64,000 nt of DNA from Pseudomonadales bacterium (GTDB lineage: Bacteria; Pseudomonadota; Gammaproteobacteria; Pseudomonadales; UBA5518). Of the stretch, positions 54,541-63,943 are shown piece by piece (the first letter of the stretch is position 1; each line of letters opens with the position of its first letter). Position numbers and translations under genes: made by a program. The stretch lies in assembly GCA_022072145.1 (NCBI GenBank), contig JAJVIG010000005.1, forward strand, positions 1 to 64,000. Reading direction: 5' to 3'. The notes beneath the pieces were generated by a model. It was given only the letters and a program-made list of their open reading frames with translations. It had not been told where the DNA came from and ran no database searches.

Positions 54541-56481
54541 GTGAACGCGGTGCGCGTTGCGGATGTCGCCCATGGCGGCGGCATCCGGCGTCCGGTCTGG
54601 CTGTTCAGCCTCGATTCCGAGCAGTTCCACGCCGCCCCGACCGCGACCGGTGGCCTGATCGCGTGGTACCGCGCATGGGGAGCGGCGCCGGAGGCGATCG
54701 ATTTCCGGCAGATCCACTTCCGTGATCGCGCCGACGTCGGGCGCTGGATCGCGGAGCAGCTGCAGGCGTTCGCCGCCGCGGCCCGCGCGGCGCTGGCCGG
54801 CGGCCTCGAGCCGGTGGTCGGCATCGGTTTCTACACCTGGAACGCCGCCGAATTCCTCGAACTCGTGCGTGCGCTGCACGCCGCCGCACCGGAGGTGGCG
54901 ATCGTCGGCGGCGGGCCGCACGTGCAGCAGGCCGAGGACTACCTCGGCATCGATCCCATCGATGTGATCGTGCTCGGCGAGGGCGAGGCGACGTTCCAGG
55001 AACTGCTCGATGCGCCGCGTGCCGGGTGGGCGCGCGTCCCCGGCATCGCATGGCTCGGCGCGGACGGCTCGGTGCGGCGCACGCCGCCGCGCGAGCGCCA
55101 GCAGGACCTGGCGCGTATTCCCTCGCCGTTCGACGTGATCGAGCTGGTCGGTGCCGACGGGCAAGCGCTCTACGATGCCGTGACCTACGAGACCACGCGC
55201 GGCTGCCCGTATCGCTGCGCGTTCTGCGAATGGGGCACCGGCGCCATCGGCACGAAGATGCTCGGCTTTCCGCTCGAGCGCCTGCGCCGCGACTGGGAGC
55301 GCATCGTGCGGGCCGGCATCCCGAACATCTGGCTCGCCGATTCGAACTTCGGCGCCTTGCGCGACGATCTGGAGAAGACCCGCCTGATCTGCGAGCTGAA
55401 GCAGCGCTACGGGTTGCCGCGCACCTTCGCGACCTCGTGGTCGAAGAAGCACAGCCCGCGCGTGCAGGAAATCGTGCTGCTGCTGCACCGCCACGGCCTG
55501 CTGCCGTTCTACCAGCTGGCGTTGCAGACGCTGACGCCACGCGCGCTCGAGTTGTGCCATCGCCAGAACATGGCGGCCAACGAGTACGAGCCGATCGCGC
55601 AACGCATGGCCGAGGCCGGCATCCCGGTCTCGGCCGAACTGATCTGGGGGTTGCCGGGCGACGATCTGGCGAGCTTCGAGCGCAACCTCGACCTGCTGCT
55701 CGGCAAGTTCCCGCATATCAACATCTTCGGCTATACGCTGTTGCCGGGCACCGAGTTCCACGCGCGGCGCGCCGAGTACCGCATCGAGACGCTGCCGGTT
55801 GCCGGCTACGGCAAGGCCCGCGGGGAATACGTGGTCGGTTGCCACACCTTCGATCGCGCCGAGGGCGAGGAGGGCTATTTCCTGATCGCCGCGCACACGC
55901 TGCTGCTGAGCGGGCAGGTCATCGCCTGCACTGCGCGCGAACTCGCGCTGGGCGGCGAGGTGCCCGTCGGCCGCCTGCTGCGCGCGGTGCTCGATGCCTT
56001 GCTGCTCGCGTTCCGGGACGCGCTGCCGGGGCTGGATCCGGCCGACCGCATGCAGGTCTACGAGCAGCGCGCCAGTATCTACGTGGCGCTGCTCGCGGAC
56101 CACGCGCGCGCGCACGCGGTGGTGCGCGAGACGGTGCTCGGCTTCATCGCGCCGCGACTCGACGTGCGGGAGTGCGAGTGCGTCGCACGGCTGCTCGCGC
56201 TGGACGCGGCGCTCTGCCCGCGCCACGGCGAAGCGCGGGAGTTCGAGCGTTGCTTCGATTTCGACGCCGGGCACGTGCTCGAGGCGCTGGGAGCGCTGCG
56301 GCGTGCACCGCCCGATGCCTTCGACGGTGCCGTGCGCTGCCTGCGTTTCGCGAGTCCGGGCGGACTCGGGGTGGTGCTGAACACGCCCGACGGCGGCGCG
56401 TGGCTGCGCAGCCGGCTGCTGGATGCCTCGCCGGCGGCGGCGGACGCCGCGCTTTTGGTCTTTAATGAGGCAACGGGCTGA
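54541..56481 (+). CDS. B12-binding-domain radical SAM protein
   Basis: A 646-residue protein with an N-terminal cobalamin-binding-like Rossmann region (VVGIGFYTWNAAEFLELVRAL then EVAIVGGGPHVQQ and a GEGEATFQELL segment) and a radical SAM core. The 4Fe-4S triad CPYRCAFC has C222, C226 and C229. No His of the classical DxHxxG motif is seen in the N-terminal half, so cobalamin may be bound base-off or the domain may be vestigial. The C-terminal 230 residues are helical and unassigned. Reaction unknown; relatives do methylations and rearrangements. GTG 54541 chosen; the start is weakly supported. Confidence 0.75.
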   Translation: MNAVRVADVAHGGGIRRPVWLFSLDSEQFHAAPTATGGLIAWYRAWGAAPEAIDFRQIHFRDRADVGRWIAEQLQAFAAAARAALAGGLEPVVGIGFYTWNAAEFLELVRALHAAAPEVAIVGGGPHVQQAEDYLGIDPIDVIVLGEGEATFQELLDAPRAGWARVPGIAWLGADGSVRRTPPRERQQDLARIPSPFDVIELVGADGQALYDAVTYETTRGCPYRCAFCEWGTGAIGTKMLGFPLERLRRDWERIVRAGIPNIWLADSNFGALRDDLEKTRLICELKQRYGLPRTFATSWSKKHSPRVQEIVLLLHRHGLLPFYQLALQTLTPRALELCHRQNMAANEYEPIAQRMAEAGIPVSAELIWGLPGDDLASFERNLDLLLGKFPHINIFGYTLLPGTEFHARRAEYRIETLPVAGYGKARGEYVVGCHTFDRAEGEEGYFLIAAHTLLLSGQVIACTARELALGGEVPVGRLLRAVLDALLLAFRDALPGLDPADRMQVYEQRASIYVALLADHARAHAVVRETVLGFIAPRLDVRECECVARLLALDAALCPRHGEAREFERCFDFDAGHVLEALGALRRAPPDAFDGAVRCLRFASPGGLGVVLNTPDGGAWLRSRLLDASPAAADAALLVFNEATG

Positions 56482-56496
56482 GCAGGAGTCGGTGCG

Positions 56497-56949
56497 ATGG
56501 CTGGGGTGGCGTGGCGCAGGCTGGTGTGGGCGGCATGGCTGGCAACGGCGCCGGCGTGGGCGGGCGAGGCGTATCGCTGGGTCGACGCCGATGGCAACGT
56601 GCACTATTCGGCGCAGCCGCCGCCGGGCCACGAGGCCACTCGCATGCAACTGCGGCGCGAACCGTCGGCCGCGCCCGCTCCCGCTCCCGCGCGTTCCGGC
56701 ACCGCAGCGGCCTCACCGGCGTCGCAGCCCGATGCCGGGGGCACGGCGAAGAACGCCGCGGCGCTGCGCGAGCATGCCGAACAGATGCGCGTGCAGTGCG
56801 CCAACGCACGCGCGATCGTCGAACGGCTGCGCGCCCGCCCGGCGGCGGTCTACGAGCGCGAGGACGGCAGCTACCAGCGCTATGCCGACGAGGAGCGCGA
56901 AGGCATGATCGCGGACTCGGAAGCCTTCCTGCGCGAGAACTGCGACTGA
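56497..56949 (+). CDS. DUF4124-domain secreted protein
   Basis: A 150-residue protein with a signal peptide (cleavage near residue 22, AWA) followed at once by the DUF4124 motif AYRWVDADGNVHYSAQPPPG. A Pro/Ala-rich spacer (57-75) leads to a charged helical C-terminal region ending in a Cys. DUF4124 proteins are periplasmic and of unknown role. Start ATG 56497 is 15 bases after the radical SAM stop. Confidence 0.8.
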   Translation: MAGVAWRRLVWAAWLATAPAWAGEAYRWVDADGNVHYSAQPPPGHEATRMQLRREPSAAPAPAPARSGTAAASPASQPDAGGTAKNAAALREHAEQMRVQCANARAIVERLRARPAAVYEREDGSYQRYADEEREGMIADSEAFLRENCD

Positions 56950-56966
56950 ACGCGCCGCGGCGCGCC

Positions 56967-57497
56967 TCAGCGCGCGCCGGCAGTACAGTGCGCGGGCAGG
57001 TCCACGATCGTCGCGCCGCAGGCGCGCAGCCGGTCGACCGTGGCGCAGTCGAGCTGCTCGTTGCGCGCGAGTGCGATCTTCTTCGGGGTACCCCGGCAGA
57101 GCGCGGTATCGAGGCTGCGCAGGCGGTTGCCGCGCACCTGCAGCAGTTCCAGCGCGCGCAATCCGTGCAGCGGGGCGAGGTCGGCGAGTGCGTTGTCGTC
57201 GAGCCGCACGCGGCGCAACCCGGTGAACTCCTCCAGTCCTGCCACGCTGCCGATCCCGGCGTGCGCGCAGTTGAGATCCTCGAGCGCGTCGGCACGCGTG
57301 ATACGCTGGTCCGCGATCGCTTGGGCCACGCACTCGCGCAGTGCCTCGTCGGCGATCGCGTAATCGGTGAACGGGCGCGGTCCCTCGAACACCGTACGCT
57401 CGTTCAGCTTGTACTCGTAACCCGCGCAGCCGGCGAGTGCGAGCGCGAGTCCGGCGACTGTGCCGGCGAGGCGGGAGGCGGTGGGTTGCAGCGTCAC
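56967..57497 (-). CDS. Leucine-rich-repeat lipoprotein
   Basis: A 176-residue protein with a lipobox (LALALAGC, lipidated Cys about residue 24), so probably a membrane-anchored periplasmic lipoprotein. Residues 70-150 contain about three leucine-rich repeats of the form LRRVRLDDNALADLAPLHGL and LELLQVRGNRLRSL. Several Cys residues could form disulfides. Function unknown; LRR segments usually mediate protein binding. It is divergent from rsmJ with a gap of 85 bases. Confidence 0.75.
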   Translation of the reverse strand: MTLQPTASRLAGTVAGLALALAGCAGYEYKLNERTVFEGPRPFTDYAIADEALRECVAQAIADQRITRADALEDLNCAHAGIGSVAGLEEFTGLRRVRLDDNALADLAPLHGLRALELLQVRGNRLRSLDTALCRGTPKKIALARNEQLDCATVDRLRACGATIVDLPAHCTAGAR

Positions 57498-57582
57498 GGA
57501 ACGGCCTTCGGAACAGCGGAATGATCGACGGCAAGCGTACTACAGCGGAAGAGGCGCTGTCCCGGTCGCAGCGGTTGCATCG

Positions 57583-58422
57583 ATGAGCGATCCCGCGCTG
57601 CCCGGGCAGTCGACGCCGGTCGTGGTGGCACTCGACGAGGCCGCCGCAGAGCGGGCAGTGGCGCTCGCGCGCGAACTGGGCTGCGAGTTGCTGCCAGCTG
57701 GCGGCGGCGACTGGCGCGCACGTGTGGTGCAGCAGCGGCCGGTGCTGCTGGTCGGCGGCGAAGGTCTCGCACTCGCGCAGGGCGGCGCGAGCCGCCTCAC
57801 GCCGGTACGTGCCGATTTCGCCGATCCCGCGCTGCTGCACCGTCTGCGCCACGCCGGAGCGCGCAGCGAGGACCTCGCGCGCGCGCTCGGCGTGGGCGCG
57901 CGACGCGGACTCGTCGTGGTCGATGCCACCGCCGGCTGGGGGCGCGACAGTGCGGTGCTGGCGGCGCTGGGATGCGAGGTCACGATGATCGAGCGCCAGC
58001 CGGTGGTGTGCCTGCTGCTGGCCGACGCCCTCGCGCGTGCGGCGGCGAGCGGGGATGCACGGGTGCGGGCGTTGGCCGGGCGGCTGCGCCTGCTCGCCGG
58101 CGATGCGCGCGCGCTGCTGCGCGGCTGGAGCGCTGCGGTGCCGGACGCGGTGCTGCTCGACCCGATGTTCCCCGAGCGCGAGGGCAGCGCGGCGGTACGC
58201 AAGCAGATGCGGCTGTTCCACGGGCTGGTGGGCGATGACGCCGATGCCGGCGAGCTGCTCGCGGCGGCGCTCGCACTGGCGCGCCACCGGGTGGTCGTCA
58301 AGCGCCCGCGGCGCGCGCCGCCACTGCCCGGACCGCGGCCCACGCACGCGATCGAGGGCCGCAGCACGCGTTTCGACGTCTACGCGCTCAGGAGTTACCG
58401 CCCAGGCCCAGACGGCGCATGA
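57583..58422 (+). CDS. rsmJ: 16S rRNA (guanine-1516-N2)-methyltransferase
   Basis: A 279-residue RsmJ-family methyltransferase acting on G1516 of 16S rRNA. The SAM site is [19 protein letters not shown] (about 118-136) and the catalytic motif is LLDPMFPER (about 194-202), both characteristic of RsmJ. The C-terminal [12 protein letters not shown] block is also conserved. Start at ATG 57583. Its last 35 bases overlap the convergent dapE gene. Confidence 0.92.
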   Translation: MSDPALPGQSTPVVVALDEAAAERAVALARELGCELLPAGGGDWRARVVQQRPVLLVGGEGLALAQGGASRLTPVRADFADPALLHRLRHAGARSEDLARALGVGARRGLVVVDATAGWGRDSAVLAALGCEVTMIERQPVVCLLLADALARAAASGDARVRALAGRLRLLAGDARALLRGWSAAVPDAVLLDPMFPEREGSAAVRKQMRLFHGLVGDDADAGELLAAALALARHRVVVKRPRRAPPLPGPRPTHAIEGRSTRFDVYALRSYRPGPDGA

Positions 58423-59542
58423 TCGCCTCGTAGAGTGCGCTCAGCGCGTCGAGTTCGGCGGCGCCCACGCATTCGTCCACCTTGTGGATGGTCGCGTTGC
58501 AGGGGCCGAGTTCGATCACCTGGCAGCCCAGTGGTGCGATGAAGCGTCCGTCCGAGGTGCCGCCGCCGGTGGAGAGTTCCGGGGGTGGCGCGCCGCTGGC
58601 GACGATCGCCTCGGTCGCGGCCGTGAGCAGTTCGCCGCCGGCGGTGAGGAACGGTTCGCCGTGGCGGTGCCAGACGAGCTCGTGCTCGAGTGCGTGGCGC
58701 GTGAAGAGCTCCCCGATGCGGCGCATCAGTGCGTCGGCGTCGGAGGCGGTGCCGAAGCGCAGGTTGAACAGCACGCGCAGTTCACCGGGGATCACGTTGG
58801 TCGCGCCGTTGCCGGCGTGGATATCCGAGATCTGCAGCGAGGTGGGCGGAAAATGCGCGTTGCCTTCGTCCCAGCGCGTCGCGGCGAGTTCCGCCAGCGC
58901 CGCCAGCGCCTGGTGCACCGGATTGCGCGCGCGCTCGGGATATGCCACGTGCCCCTGCACGCCGCGCACCACGAGTTCGGCGCCGAGCGAGCCGCGCCGC
59001 CCGACGCGCAGCGTGTCACCGGGACTGCGGCTGCTCGAGGGTTCGCCGACGATGCACCAGTCGATGCGTTCGCCGCGCTCGCGCAGCCATTCGACCACCC
59101 GCCGCGTGCCGTCGACGGCCGGGCCTTCCTCGTCGCTGGTCAGCAGGAACGCGATGCGACCCGCGGGCGCGCCGCCTGCGAGCAGCCGCTCGCAGGCCGT
59201 GACCATCGCCGCGAGGCTGCCTTTCATGTCGGCGGCGCCGCGACCGTACAGCATGCCCTCGCGCAGCAGCGGGGCGAACGGCGGATGCGTCCACGCCGCG
59301 CGGTCGCCGGGCGGCACCACGTCGGTGTGGCCGGCGAACACCAGCAGCGGGCCGCCGCTGCCGCACTCGGCCCAGAGGTTCTGGACCTCGCCGTAACGCA
59401 ACCGCGTGCAACGGAAGCCGCAGGCCTCGAGGCGCGCCGCGAGCAGCTGCTGGCAGCCGGCGTCGTCGGGCGTGATCGAGGCGCGCGCGATCAGCTCGGC
59501 GGCCAGTGCGAGCGTCGGCGAGGGCCACGCGGCGGCGTCCAT
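58388..59542 (-). CDS. dapE: Succinyl-diaminopimelate desuccinylase
   Basis: A 384-residue M20-family dinuclear zinc hydrolase that releases succinate from N-succinyl-LL-diaminopimelate in lysine and peptidoglycan precursor synthesis. The ligand motifs [23 protein letters not shown] and [12 protein letters not shown], and [11 protein letters not shown] near the C terminus, are all intact. Length is near the norm (about 375). Two bases after dapD, so the two are one operon. Confidence 0.94.
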   Translation of the reverse strand: MDAAAWPSPTLALAAELIARASITPDDAGCQQLLAARLEACGFRCTRLRYGEVQNLWAECGSGGPLLVFAGHTDVVPPGDRAAWTHPPFAPLLREGMLYGRGAADMKGSLAAMVTACERLLAGGAPAGRIAFLLTSDEEGPAVDGTRRVVEWLRERGERIDWCIVGEPSSSRSPGDTLRVGRRGSLGAELVVRGVQGHVAYPERARNPVHQALAALAELAATRWDEGNAHFPPTSLQISDIHAGNGATNVIPGELRVLFNLRFGTASDADALMRRIGELFTRHALEHELVWHRHGEPFLTAGGELLTAATEAIVASGAPPPELSTGGGTSDGRFIAPLGCQVIELGPCNATIHKVDECVGAAELDALSALYEAIMRRLGLGGNS

Positions 59543-59544
59543 GC

Positions 59545-60582
59545 TCAGTCGTTCGCGTGCAGCGCGGCGTTCAGCTCGATCGCGGCGCGGTTGCTGAGGC
59601 ACTCGATCGCGCCGCTCAGCGAGTTGCGCCGGAACAGCATGTCGCTGCCGCCGCTGAGCTCGCGCGCCCGCACCGTCCTGACCGTGGCGCCGGTATCGTC
59701 GATCACGGTGACCCGCGCTCCGGCGGTGATGAAGAGTCCGGCCTCGATCGTGCAGCGATCGCCGAGCGAGATGCCGATGCCGGCGTTGGCGCCGATCAGG
59801 CACTCGCGGCCCACCGCGATCACGGTCTTGTTGCCGCCCGACAGGGTACCCATGGTCGAGCAGCCGCCGCCGAGGTCGGAGCCGGCGCCGACGAACACGC
59901 CGGCCGAAATGCGGCCCTCGACCATGCCCGGTCCTTCGGTGCCGGCGTTGAAGTTCACGAAGCCCTCGTGCATCACGGTGGTGCCCTCGCCGAGGTAGGC
60001 GCCGAGGCGCACGCGTGCGCCGTCCGCGATGCGCACGCCCGATGGGACCACGTAGTCGCTCATGCGCGGGAACTTGTCGACGCCGTGCACCGTCAGCGTG
60101 CGGCCGGCGGTGCGCGCCGCCAGCTGGCGCCGGGGCAGTTCGGCGAGTTCGATGGCGCCCTCGCTGGTCCAGGCGACGTTCGGCAGCACGGCGAACAGCC
60201 CGTCGAGCTTCTGTTCGTGGGGGCGGCACAGCCGGTGCGACAGCAGGTGCAGCTTCAGGTAGGCCTCCGGCACGCTGGCCGGCGCCGCGTCGGTGGCGAG
60301 CACCGTGATCACGGCGTCGGCGGCGTTGGCCGAGAGCGCCCGGGCGATTTCGGCCTGCGCCGCGGCGCCTGCGTCGTTCAATGCGCCTGCCAGTGCCCGC
60401 AGCGCGCTCGCCGGAGGTTCCAGCACGGCGTTGCCGCCGGCGTAGCCGCAGTACGTGCCGAGTGTCGCGGCGATCGCCGGTGCGACCCCACGCAGCGGAG
60501 CGGGATAGAACACCTCGAGCCAGCCGCCGCGCGTGGCGCGCGTGCCGGTGCCGAGTCCGAGTGCGAACAGCGACTCTGTCAT
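59545..60582 (-). CDS. dapD: Tetrahydrodipicolinate N-succinyltransferase
   Basis: A 345-residue DapD of the longer type. The left-handed beta-helix hexapeptide region is evident from about residue 165 ([20 protein letters not shown]) through [19 protein letters not shown] and [19 protein letters not shown]. It transfers succinate from succinyl-CoA to tetrahydrodipicolinate. It precedes dapE directly in the same operon. DapD plus DapE show that lysine is made by the succinylase route in this organism. Confidence 0.93.
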   Translation of the reverse strand: MTESLFALGLGTGTRATRGGWLEVFYPAPLRGVAPAIAATLGTYCGYAGGNAVLEPPASALRALAGALNDAGAAAQAEIARALSANAADAVITVLATDAAPASVPEAYLKLHLLSHRLCRPHEQKLDGLFAVLPNVAWTSEGAIELAELPRRQLAARTAGRTLTVHGVDKFPRMSDYVVPSGVRIADGARVRLGAYLGEGTTVMHEGFVNFNAGTEGPGMVEGRISAGVFVGAGSDLGGGCSTMGTLSGGNKTVIAVGRECLIGANAGIGISLGDRCTIEAGLFITAGARVTVIDDTGATVRTVRARELSGGSDMLFRRNSLSGAIECLSNRAAIELNAALHAND

Positions 60583-60612
60583 GAGCGTCGGGTCTCCGGG
60601 AACAACGGGTTG

Positions 60613-60963
60613 TCAGCCGCGGACGAACAGGCGCTCGTATTCCGCCGGGTCGAATCCGCAGCTCAGGGCGGCGCCGTCGACCAGCACCGGGCGCTTCAGC
60701 AGCGTCGGGTTGGCGAGCAGCACGGGCACCGGGTTGCCTGATTCGACCTGCCGCCGCTGCGCCTGGTCGAGCAGGCGCCAGGTGGCGCTCGCACGGTTGA
60801 CCAACCGCTCGCGGCCGAACGCCGCGAGCCAGCCCTCGATGGTGCGCGCATCGACGTGTTCGCGGCGCAGATCGTGGAACTCGTGTTCGATCCCGTGTTC
60901 GCGCAGCCAGCGTCGCGCCGCGGCGACGGTGTCGCAGCTGGCAATGCCGTAGACGATCAGCAC
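60613..60963 (-). CDS. ArsC/Spx-family protein (YffB-like)
   Basis: A 116-residue thioredoxin-fold protein of the ArsC/Spx/YffB family. One Cys near the N terminus (GIASCDT, about residue 10) is in the usual position, followed by [15 protein letters not shown], and the conserved Arg/Pro region [16 protein letters not shown]. Family members are arsenate-reductase-like but mostly of unknown substrate. I use GTG 60963 ([10 protein letters not shown]); the longer frame adds an unrelated N terminus. It lies 30 bases upstream of dapD and is likely cotranscribed. Confidence 0.82.
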   Translation of the reverse strand: MLIVYGIASCDTVAAARRWLREHGIEHEFHDLRREHVDARTIEGWLAAFGRERLVNRASATWRLLDQAQRRQVESGNPVPVLLANPTLLKRPVLVDGAALSCGFDPAEYERLFVRG

Positions 60964-61053
60964 GGTGGTGGTCCCGGGGTGTCCCTGAGCGCGCGAGCTT
61001 AGCAAAACGGGTGCCGGGAGTCATGCCCGGCGTGCCGGTGCGCGACGCCCTTG

Positions 61054-61062
61054 TGCTATAGT
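61054..61062 (+). promoter_or_regulatory. Extended -10 promoter of the Crp/Fnr-family gene
   Basis: TGCTATAGT matches an extended -10 (TGnTATAAT) with one change. No good -35 is seen, as is common for extended -10 promoters. The start codon is 54 bases downstream. Confidence 0.45.
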
Positions 61063-61115
61063 TCCCGCGTTCACGGGGCGTTGTGGAACTGCGTGCGGCC
61101 GGAGGGCAATCTCGC

Positions 61116-61766
61116 ATGTCGATGCTATCGCAAGTGGAGATTTTCGCGGGTCTGTCGGAGGACGAACTCTCGGCGCTGGAGAGTTCCTGCGTGACCCGCA
61201 ACTACCCGCGCAACACGGTCGTGATCAACGAGAACGACTTCGCCGATTCGCTGTACGTGATCGAGAGCGGTCGCGTGAAGGTCTACTGCAGCGACAAGAA
61301 CGGCAAGGAATACATCATGAACACGCTGGGGCCGGGAGATTATTTCGGCGAACTGGCGCTGCTCGACGACGACCGCCGTTCCGCATCCGTGCGCACGCTC
61401 GAGAAGTCGACCTTCACGATCATGTTCAAGGACGAGTTCCACGCGATCATGGACCGCCACCCGAACATCGCGCAGACGCTGATCCGCAACCTCACGCGGC
61501 GCGTGCGCAAGCTGACCGAGAACGTGAAGAGCCTGGCGCTGCAGGACGTCTACGGCCGCGTGACCAAGGTGCTGATGACGCTGGCCGAGCCGCGCGGGGA
61601 CAAGCTCTACATCGAGGAGCGCCTGACGCAGCAGGACATCGCCGACCGCGTCGGTGCCTCGCGCGAGATGGTCGCGCGCATCCTGAAGGACCTGGCGATC
61701 GGCGAATACATCGCCTTCGAAGGCAAGAACATCATCATCAACGGCAAGCTGCCGACCAGCTATTGA
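61116..61766 (+). CDS. Crp/Fnr-family transcription regulator
   Basis: A 216-residue regulator. Residues 1-120 form a cyclic-nucleotide-binding-like beta barrel ([21 protein letters not shown] is the phosphate-binding-cassette position), then a long dimerisation helix and a C-terminal winged helix, [20 protein letters not shown]. The typical Fnr cysteines at the N terminus are absent, so it is not an oxygen-sensing Fnr. Arg is present in the phosphate-binding loop (DDRRSASV), so cAMP or a similar nucleotide is possible. ATG 61116 has GGAGGG upstream and is preferred over TTG 61083. Confidence 0.86.
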   Translation: MSMLSQVEIFAGLSEDELSALESSCVTRNYPRNTVVINENDFADSLYVIESGRVKVYCSDKNGKEYIMNTLGPGDYFGELALLDDDRRSASVRTLEKSTFTIMFKDEFHAIMDRHPNIAQTLIRNLTRRVRKLTENVKSLALQDVYGRVTKVLMTLAEPRGDKLYIEERLTQQDIADRVGASREMVARILKDLAIGEYIAFEGKNIIINGKLPTSY

Positions 61767-61814
61767 GCGCCGGCATTATTCACGGTGACCCGCCGGCCAC
61801 GTCCGGAGGGCCGG

Positions 61815-61823
61815 TGATATAGT
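61815..61823 (+). promoter_or_regulatory. Extended -10 promoter of the 47-residue protein gene
   Basis: TGATATAGT, an extended -10 element similar to the one before the Crp/Fnr gene, lies 50 bases before the small gene's ATG. Confidence 0.4.
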
Positions 61824-61872
61824 CGGTCCGTCGAGGCTGCGGATTCCCGCAGTCCGCATGAGCAGGAGACCG

Positions 61873-62016
61873 ATGAGCGGCCGTCGTGACCAGTCCGCCT
61901 GGTGGCAGGAGTTAGCGCGCAGCGAGCGTTTCAACGGCGCCGAGTGGCTGCTGCTCGCGGTGTCCGTGTTCGCGCTCGCCGGAGCCGTCGTCGTTTTCGT
62001 CCGTATCGTTACCTGA
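61873..62016 (+). CDS. Small membrane protein, 47 residues
   Basis: An open frame of 48 codons with AGGAGA four bases before the ATG. The protein begins MSGRRDQSAWWQELARSERF and ends with one membrane helix (WLLLAVSVFALAGAVVVFV) and a short basic tail, so it should be inner-membrane with the N terminus in the cytoplasm. No family recognised. It has its own promoter-like element and sits between the Crp/Fnr gene and a REP cluster. Confidence 0.6.
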   Translation: MSGRRDQSAWWQELARSERFNGAEWLLLAVSVFALAGAVVVFVRIVT

Positions 62017-62067
62017 TTCCTTCCCCTCCCGCTTCGCCGCACGCCTCGTTGCTTTCAGCGACACCCG

Positions 62068-62179
62068 GTTCGGCCGCAGGCCGAGCCTGCGGGCATCGCG
62101 GTCCGGGCTGTGCCCGGACATTTGTTCGGCCGCAGGCCGAACCTACGCGGACGTTTGTTCGGCCGCAGGCCGAACCTAC
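62068..62179. repeat. REP cluster D, four units
   Basis: Units at 62068-62090, 62097-62119, 62124-62146 and 62157-62179. The first, third and fourth are the GTTCGGCC-type in minus orientation; the second is the GTCCGGGC-type in plus orientation and has lost its GTAG head. The last unit ends at the base before the rdgC stop codon. Confidence 0.85.
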
Positions 62180-63091
62180 TCAGGGGTTGCGGGTCTCCTC
62201 GCCGAAGATCCCGATCAGCGTCGCGGCCAGCTGGTCGAGTTCCAGCGACATCAAGGCGAAGTCCGCGTCGAAACGCGCCGCGGCGTCGAGTTCCGGGTCG
62301 ATGCCGGATTCGTTGCGCACGATCTCGGGGTACTTGATCGCCTTCACGGCCATATCCTCGGCCAGCACGAAGCCGATACGCTCCTTCCAGTCCAGCCCGA
62401 GCGCGCCGACCTGCTTGCCGGCGTCGAGGTGTTCGCGCACCTCGCGGGTCGCCAGATCCTGCTGGCGGCAGCGCACCACGTTCGCCGCGTTCAGCGGATC
62501 GCGCAGGTCGCAGTGCTGCCCGAGCCGCAGGCCGGCGGGCAGCCTTGTGCCGCCGAGCCAGCGCGTCATGATCTCGACCGGGTTGTGCTGCGGCACCAGC
62601 GGACGCACGGGCAGGCGCCCCAGGCTGTCGCGCAGCAGGTTCAGCAGGTCCTCGGCGCGCGCCGGGGTCGGCGAATCGATCAGCAGCAGCCCGCGTGCTT
62701 CCGCCAGGAACGCGAACGTGAGTTGCGAGCGCGTCAGCGCGCGCGGCAACAACGTCTGTATGACCTCGTCCTTCAGGTTCGCGCGCTCGCGCTTGTGCAG
62801 CTTGCGGCCCTCGGCGTTCTCGATCTCGAGGATCTTCTCGTCGAGCACCTCGCGGATCGCCGCCGGCGGCAGCAGCTTCTGCTGCGTGCGTGCGCACACC
62901 AGATGGAAGCCGGTGACGCTGTGCACGAGGTGCGTGGCAGCCGGCCCCATCGGTGACACCCAGCCGGTGCGGCGGGTGTCCATTCCCGCGCACGGGACGA
63001 ACGCCGCGGCCTGCAGGCGCTCGCCGAGTTCGGCCGCCGGGCAAGGCAGTGCGTCGGTCAGACGGTAGATACGCAGATTCTTGAACCACAT
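62180..63091 (-). CDS. rdgC: Recombination-associated protein RdgC
   Basis: A 303-residue RdgC, a ring-shaped non-specific DNA-binding protein that limits RecA-dependent recombination. Typical features are the start MWFKNLRIYRLTD, GWVSPMG, the LLPPAAIREVLDEKILEIE segment and LTRSQLTFAFL. Length agrees with the family (about 303). It is a gammaproteobacterial and betaproteobacterial marker. ATG 63091. Divergent from exbB across 216 bases. Confidence 0.94.
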   Translation of the reverse strand: MWFKNLRIYRLTDALPCPAAELGERLQAAAFVPCAGMDTRRTGWVSPMGPAATHLVHSVTGFHLVCARTQQKLLPPAAIREVLDEKILEIENAEGRKLHKRERANLKDEVIQTLLPRALTRSQLTFAFLAEARGLLLIDSPTPARAEDLLNLLRDSLGRLPVRPLVPQHNPVEIMTRWLGGTRLPAGLRLGQHCDLRDPLNAANVVRCRQQDLATREVREHLDAGKQVGALGLDWKERIGFVLAEDMAVKAIKYPEIVRNESGIDPELDAAARFDADFALMSLELDQLAATLIGIFGEETRNP

Positions 63092-63242
63092 CGGAAACGG
63101 GCCGCCTCGCTGGGGGACGCGGATTATGGACGAGCGTGCGCGCTGCCGCCACGCGGGATTGGGGGGGCGCTGCGGACGCTGCCGCGAAAGCCCGTGGCGG
63201 TGTCGCCGGTTTTGCGCCGGCCCGCAGGGGTCGGGAAGGCCT

Positions 63243-63273
63243 TTGCGACAGTCCCGGCAAACGCCGCTACAAT
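63243..63273 (+). promoter_or_regulatory. Candidate promoter of exbB-exbD
   Basis: TTGCGA (63243-63248) and TACAAT (63268-63273) are 19 bases apart, a slightly long spacer. The TTG start codon is 35 bases downstream of the -10. Confidence 0.35.
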
Positions 63274-63307
63274 GCGTGCGCGCACGGGTGCGCGTAAGGA
63301 GCGGCAC

Positions 63308-63943
63308 TTGCTCGAGATCATCGTCGCTGGCGGCTGGGTCATGCTGCCGATCCTGCTCGGTTCGATCGTGGCGCTGGCGATCGGCATCGAGCGCTGGTGG
63401 ACGCTGGACTACCGCAAGGTGGTGCCCGCCAACACGCTGGCCGAAGTCTGGCAGCTGATCCGCCGCAACGAGCTGTCCCCGGATCGGCTGCGCGCGCTGA
63501 AGGAGTCCTCGCCGCTCGGCGCGATCCTCGCCGCGGGCCTGGCGAACGCGCACGCCGGCCGCGACGTCATGAAGGAGAGCATCGAGGAGGCCGCCGGCCA
63601 CGTGATCCACGAGCTCGAACGCTACCTGAACACGCTGGGCACGATCGCCGCCATCGAGCCGCTGCTCGGGCTGCTGGGCACCGTGCTCGGCATGATCCAG
63701 GTCTTCTCCGACGTGATGCTGCACGGCACCGGCAACGCGGAGCTGCTCGCCGGAGGTATCTCGAAGGCGCTGATCACCACCGCGGCCGGCCTGATCATCG
63801 CGATCCCGGCGCTGATCCTGCACCGCCATTTCCTGCGCCGTGTCGACACCATCGTGGTCGGGCTGGAGCAGGAGGCGATCAAGCTGGTCGATGCGGTGCA
63901 CGGCGGACGTCCGGTCGACCTGCGCGAGAAGCCCGCCACGTGA
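63308..63943 (+). CDS. exbB: ExbB/TolQ/MotA-family proton channel subunit
   Basis: A 211-residue membrane protein of the ExbB family with three helices (about residues 5-25, 113-138 and 158-180). The channel-helix segments GLLGTVLGMIQVFSDVM and ALITTAAGLIIAIPALILHR are conserved. It begins with TTG 63308, supported by AAGGAG six bases upstream; the open frame further upstream shows no likeness. It energises a TonB-like or Tol-like machine, or in this context a lipid A export locus (exbB-exbD-msbA order is common in this class). Overlaps the next gene by four bases (GTGA). Confidence 0.88.
   Translation: MLEIIVAGGWVMLPILLGSIVALAIGIERWWTLDYRKVVPANTLAEVWQLIRRNELSPDRLRALKESSPLGAILAAGLANAHAGRDVMKESIEEAAGHVIHELERYLNTLGTIAAIEPLLGLLGTVLGMIQVFSDVMLHGTGNAELLAGGISKALITTAAGLIIAIPALILHRHFLRRVDTIVVGLEQEAIKLVDAVHGGRPVDLREKPAT

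Noticed and set aside
61766-61815. GC-rich inverted repeats after the Crp/Fnr gene as a terminator
   Set aside because: Arms are short (GCCGGC) and widely spaced, with no U-tract; not convincing.
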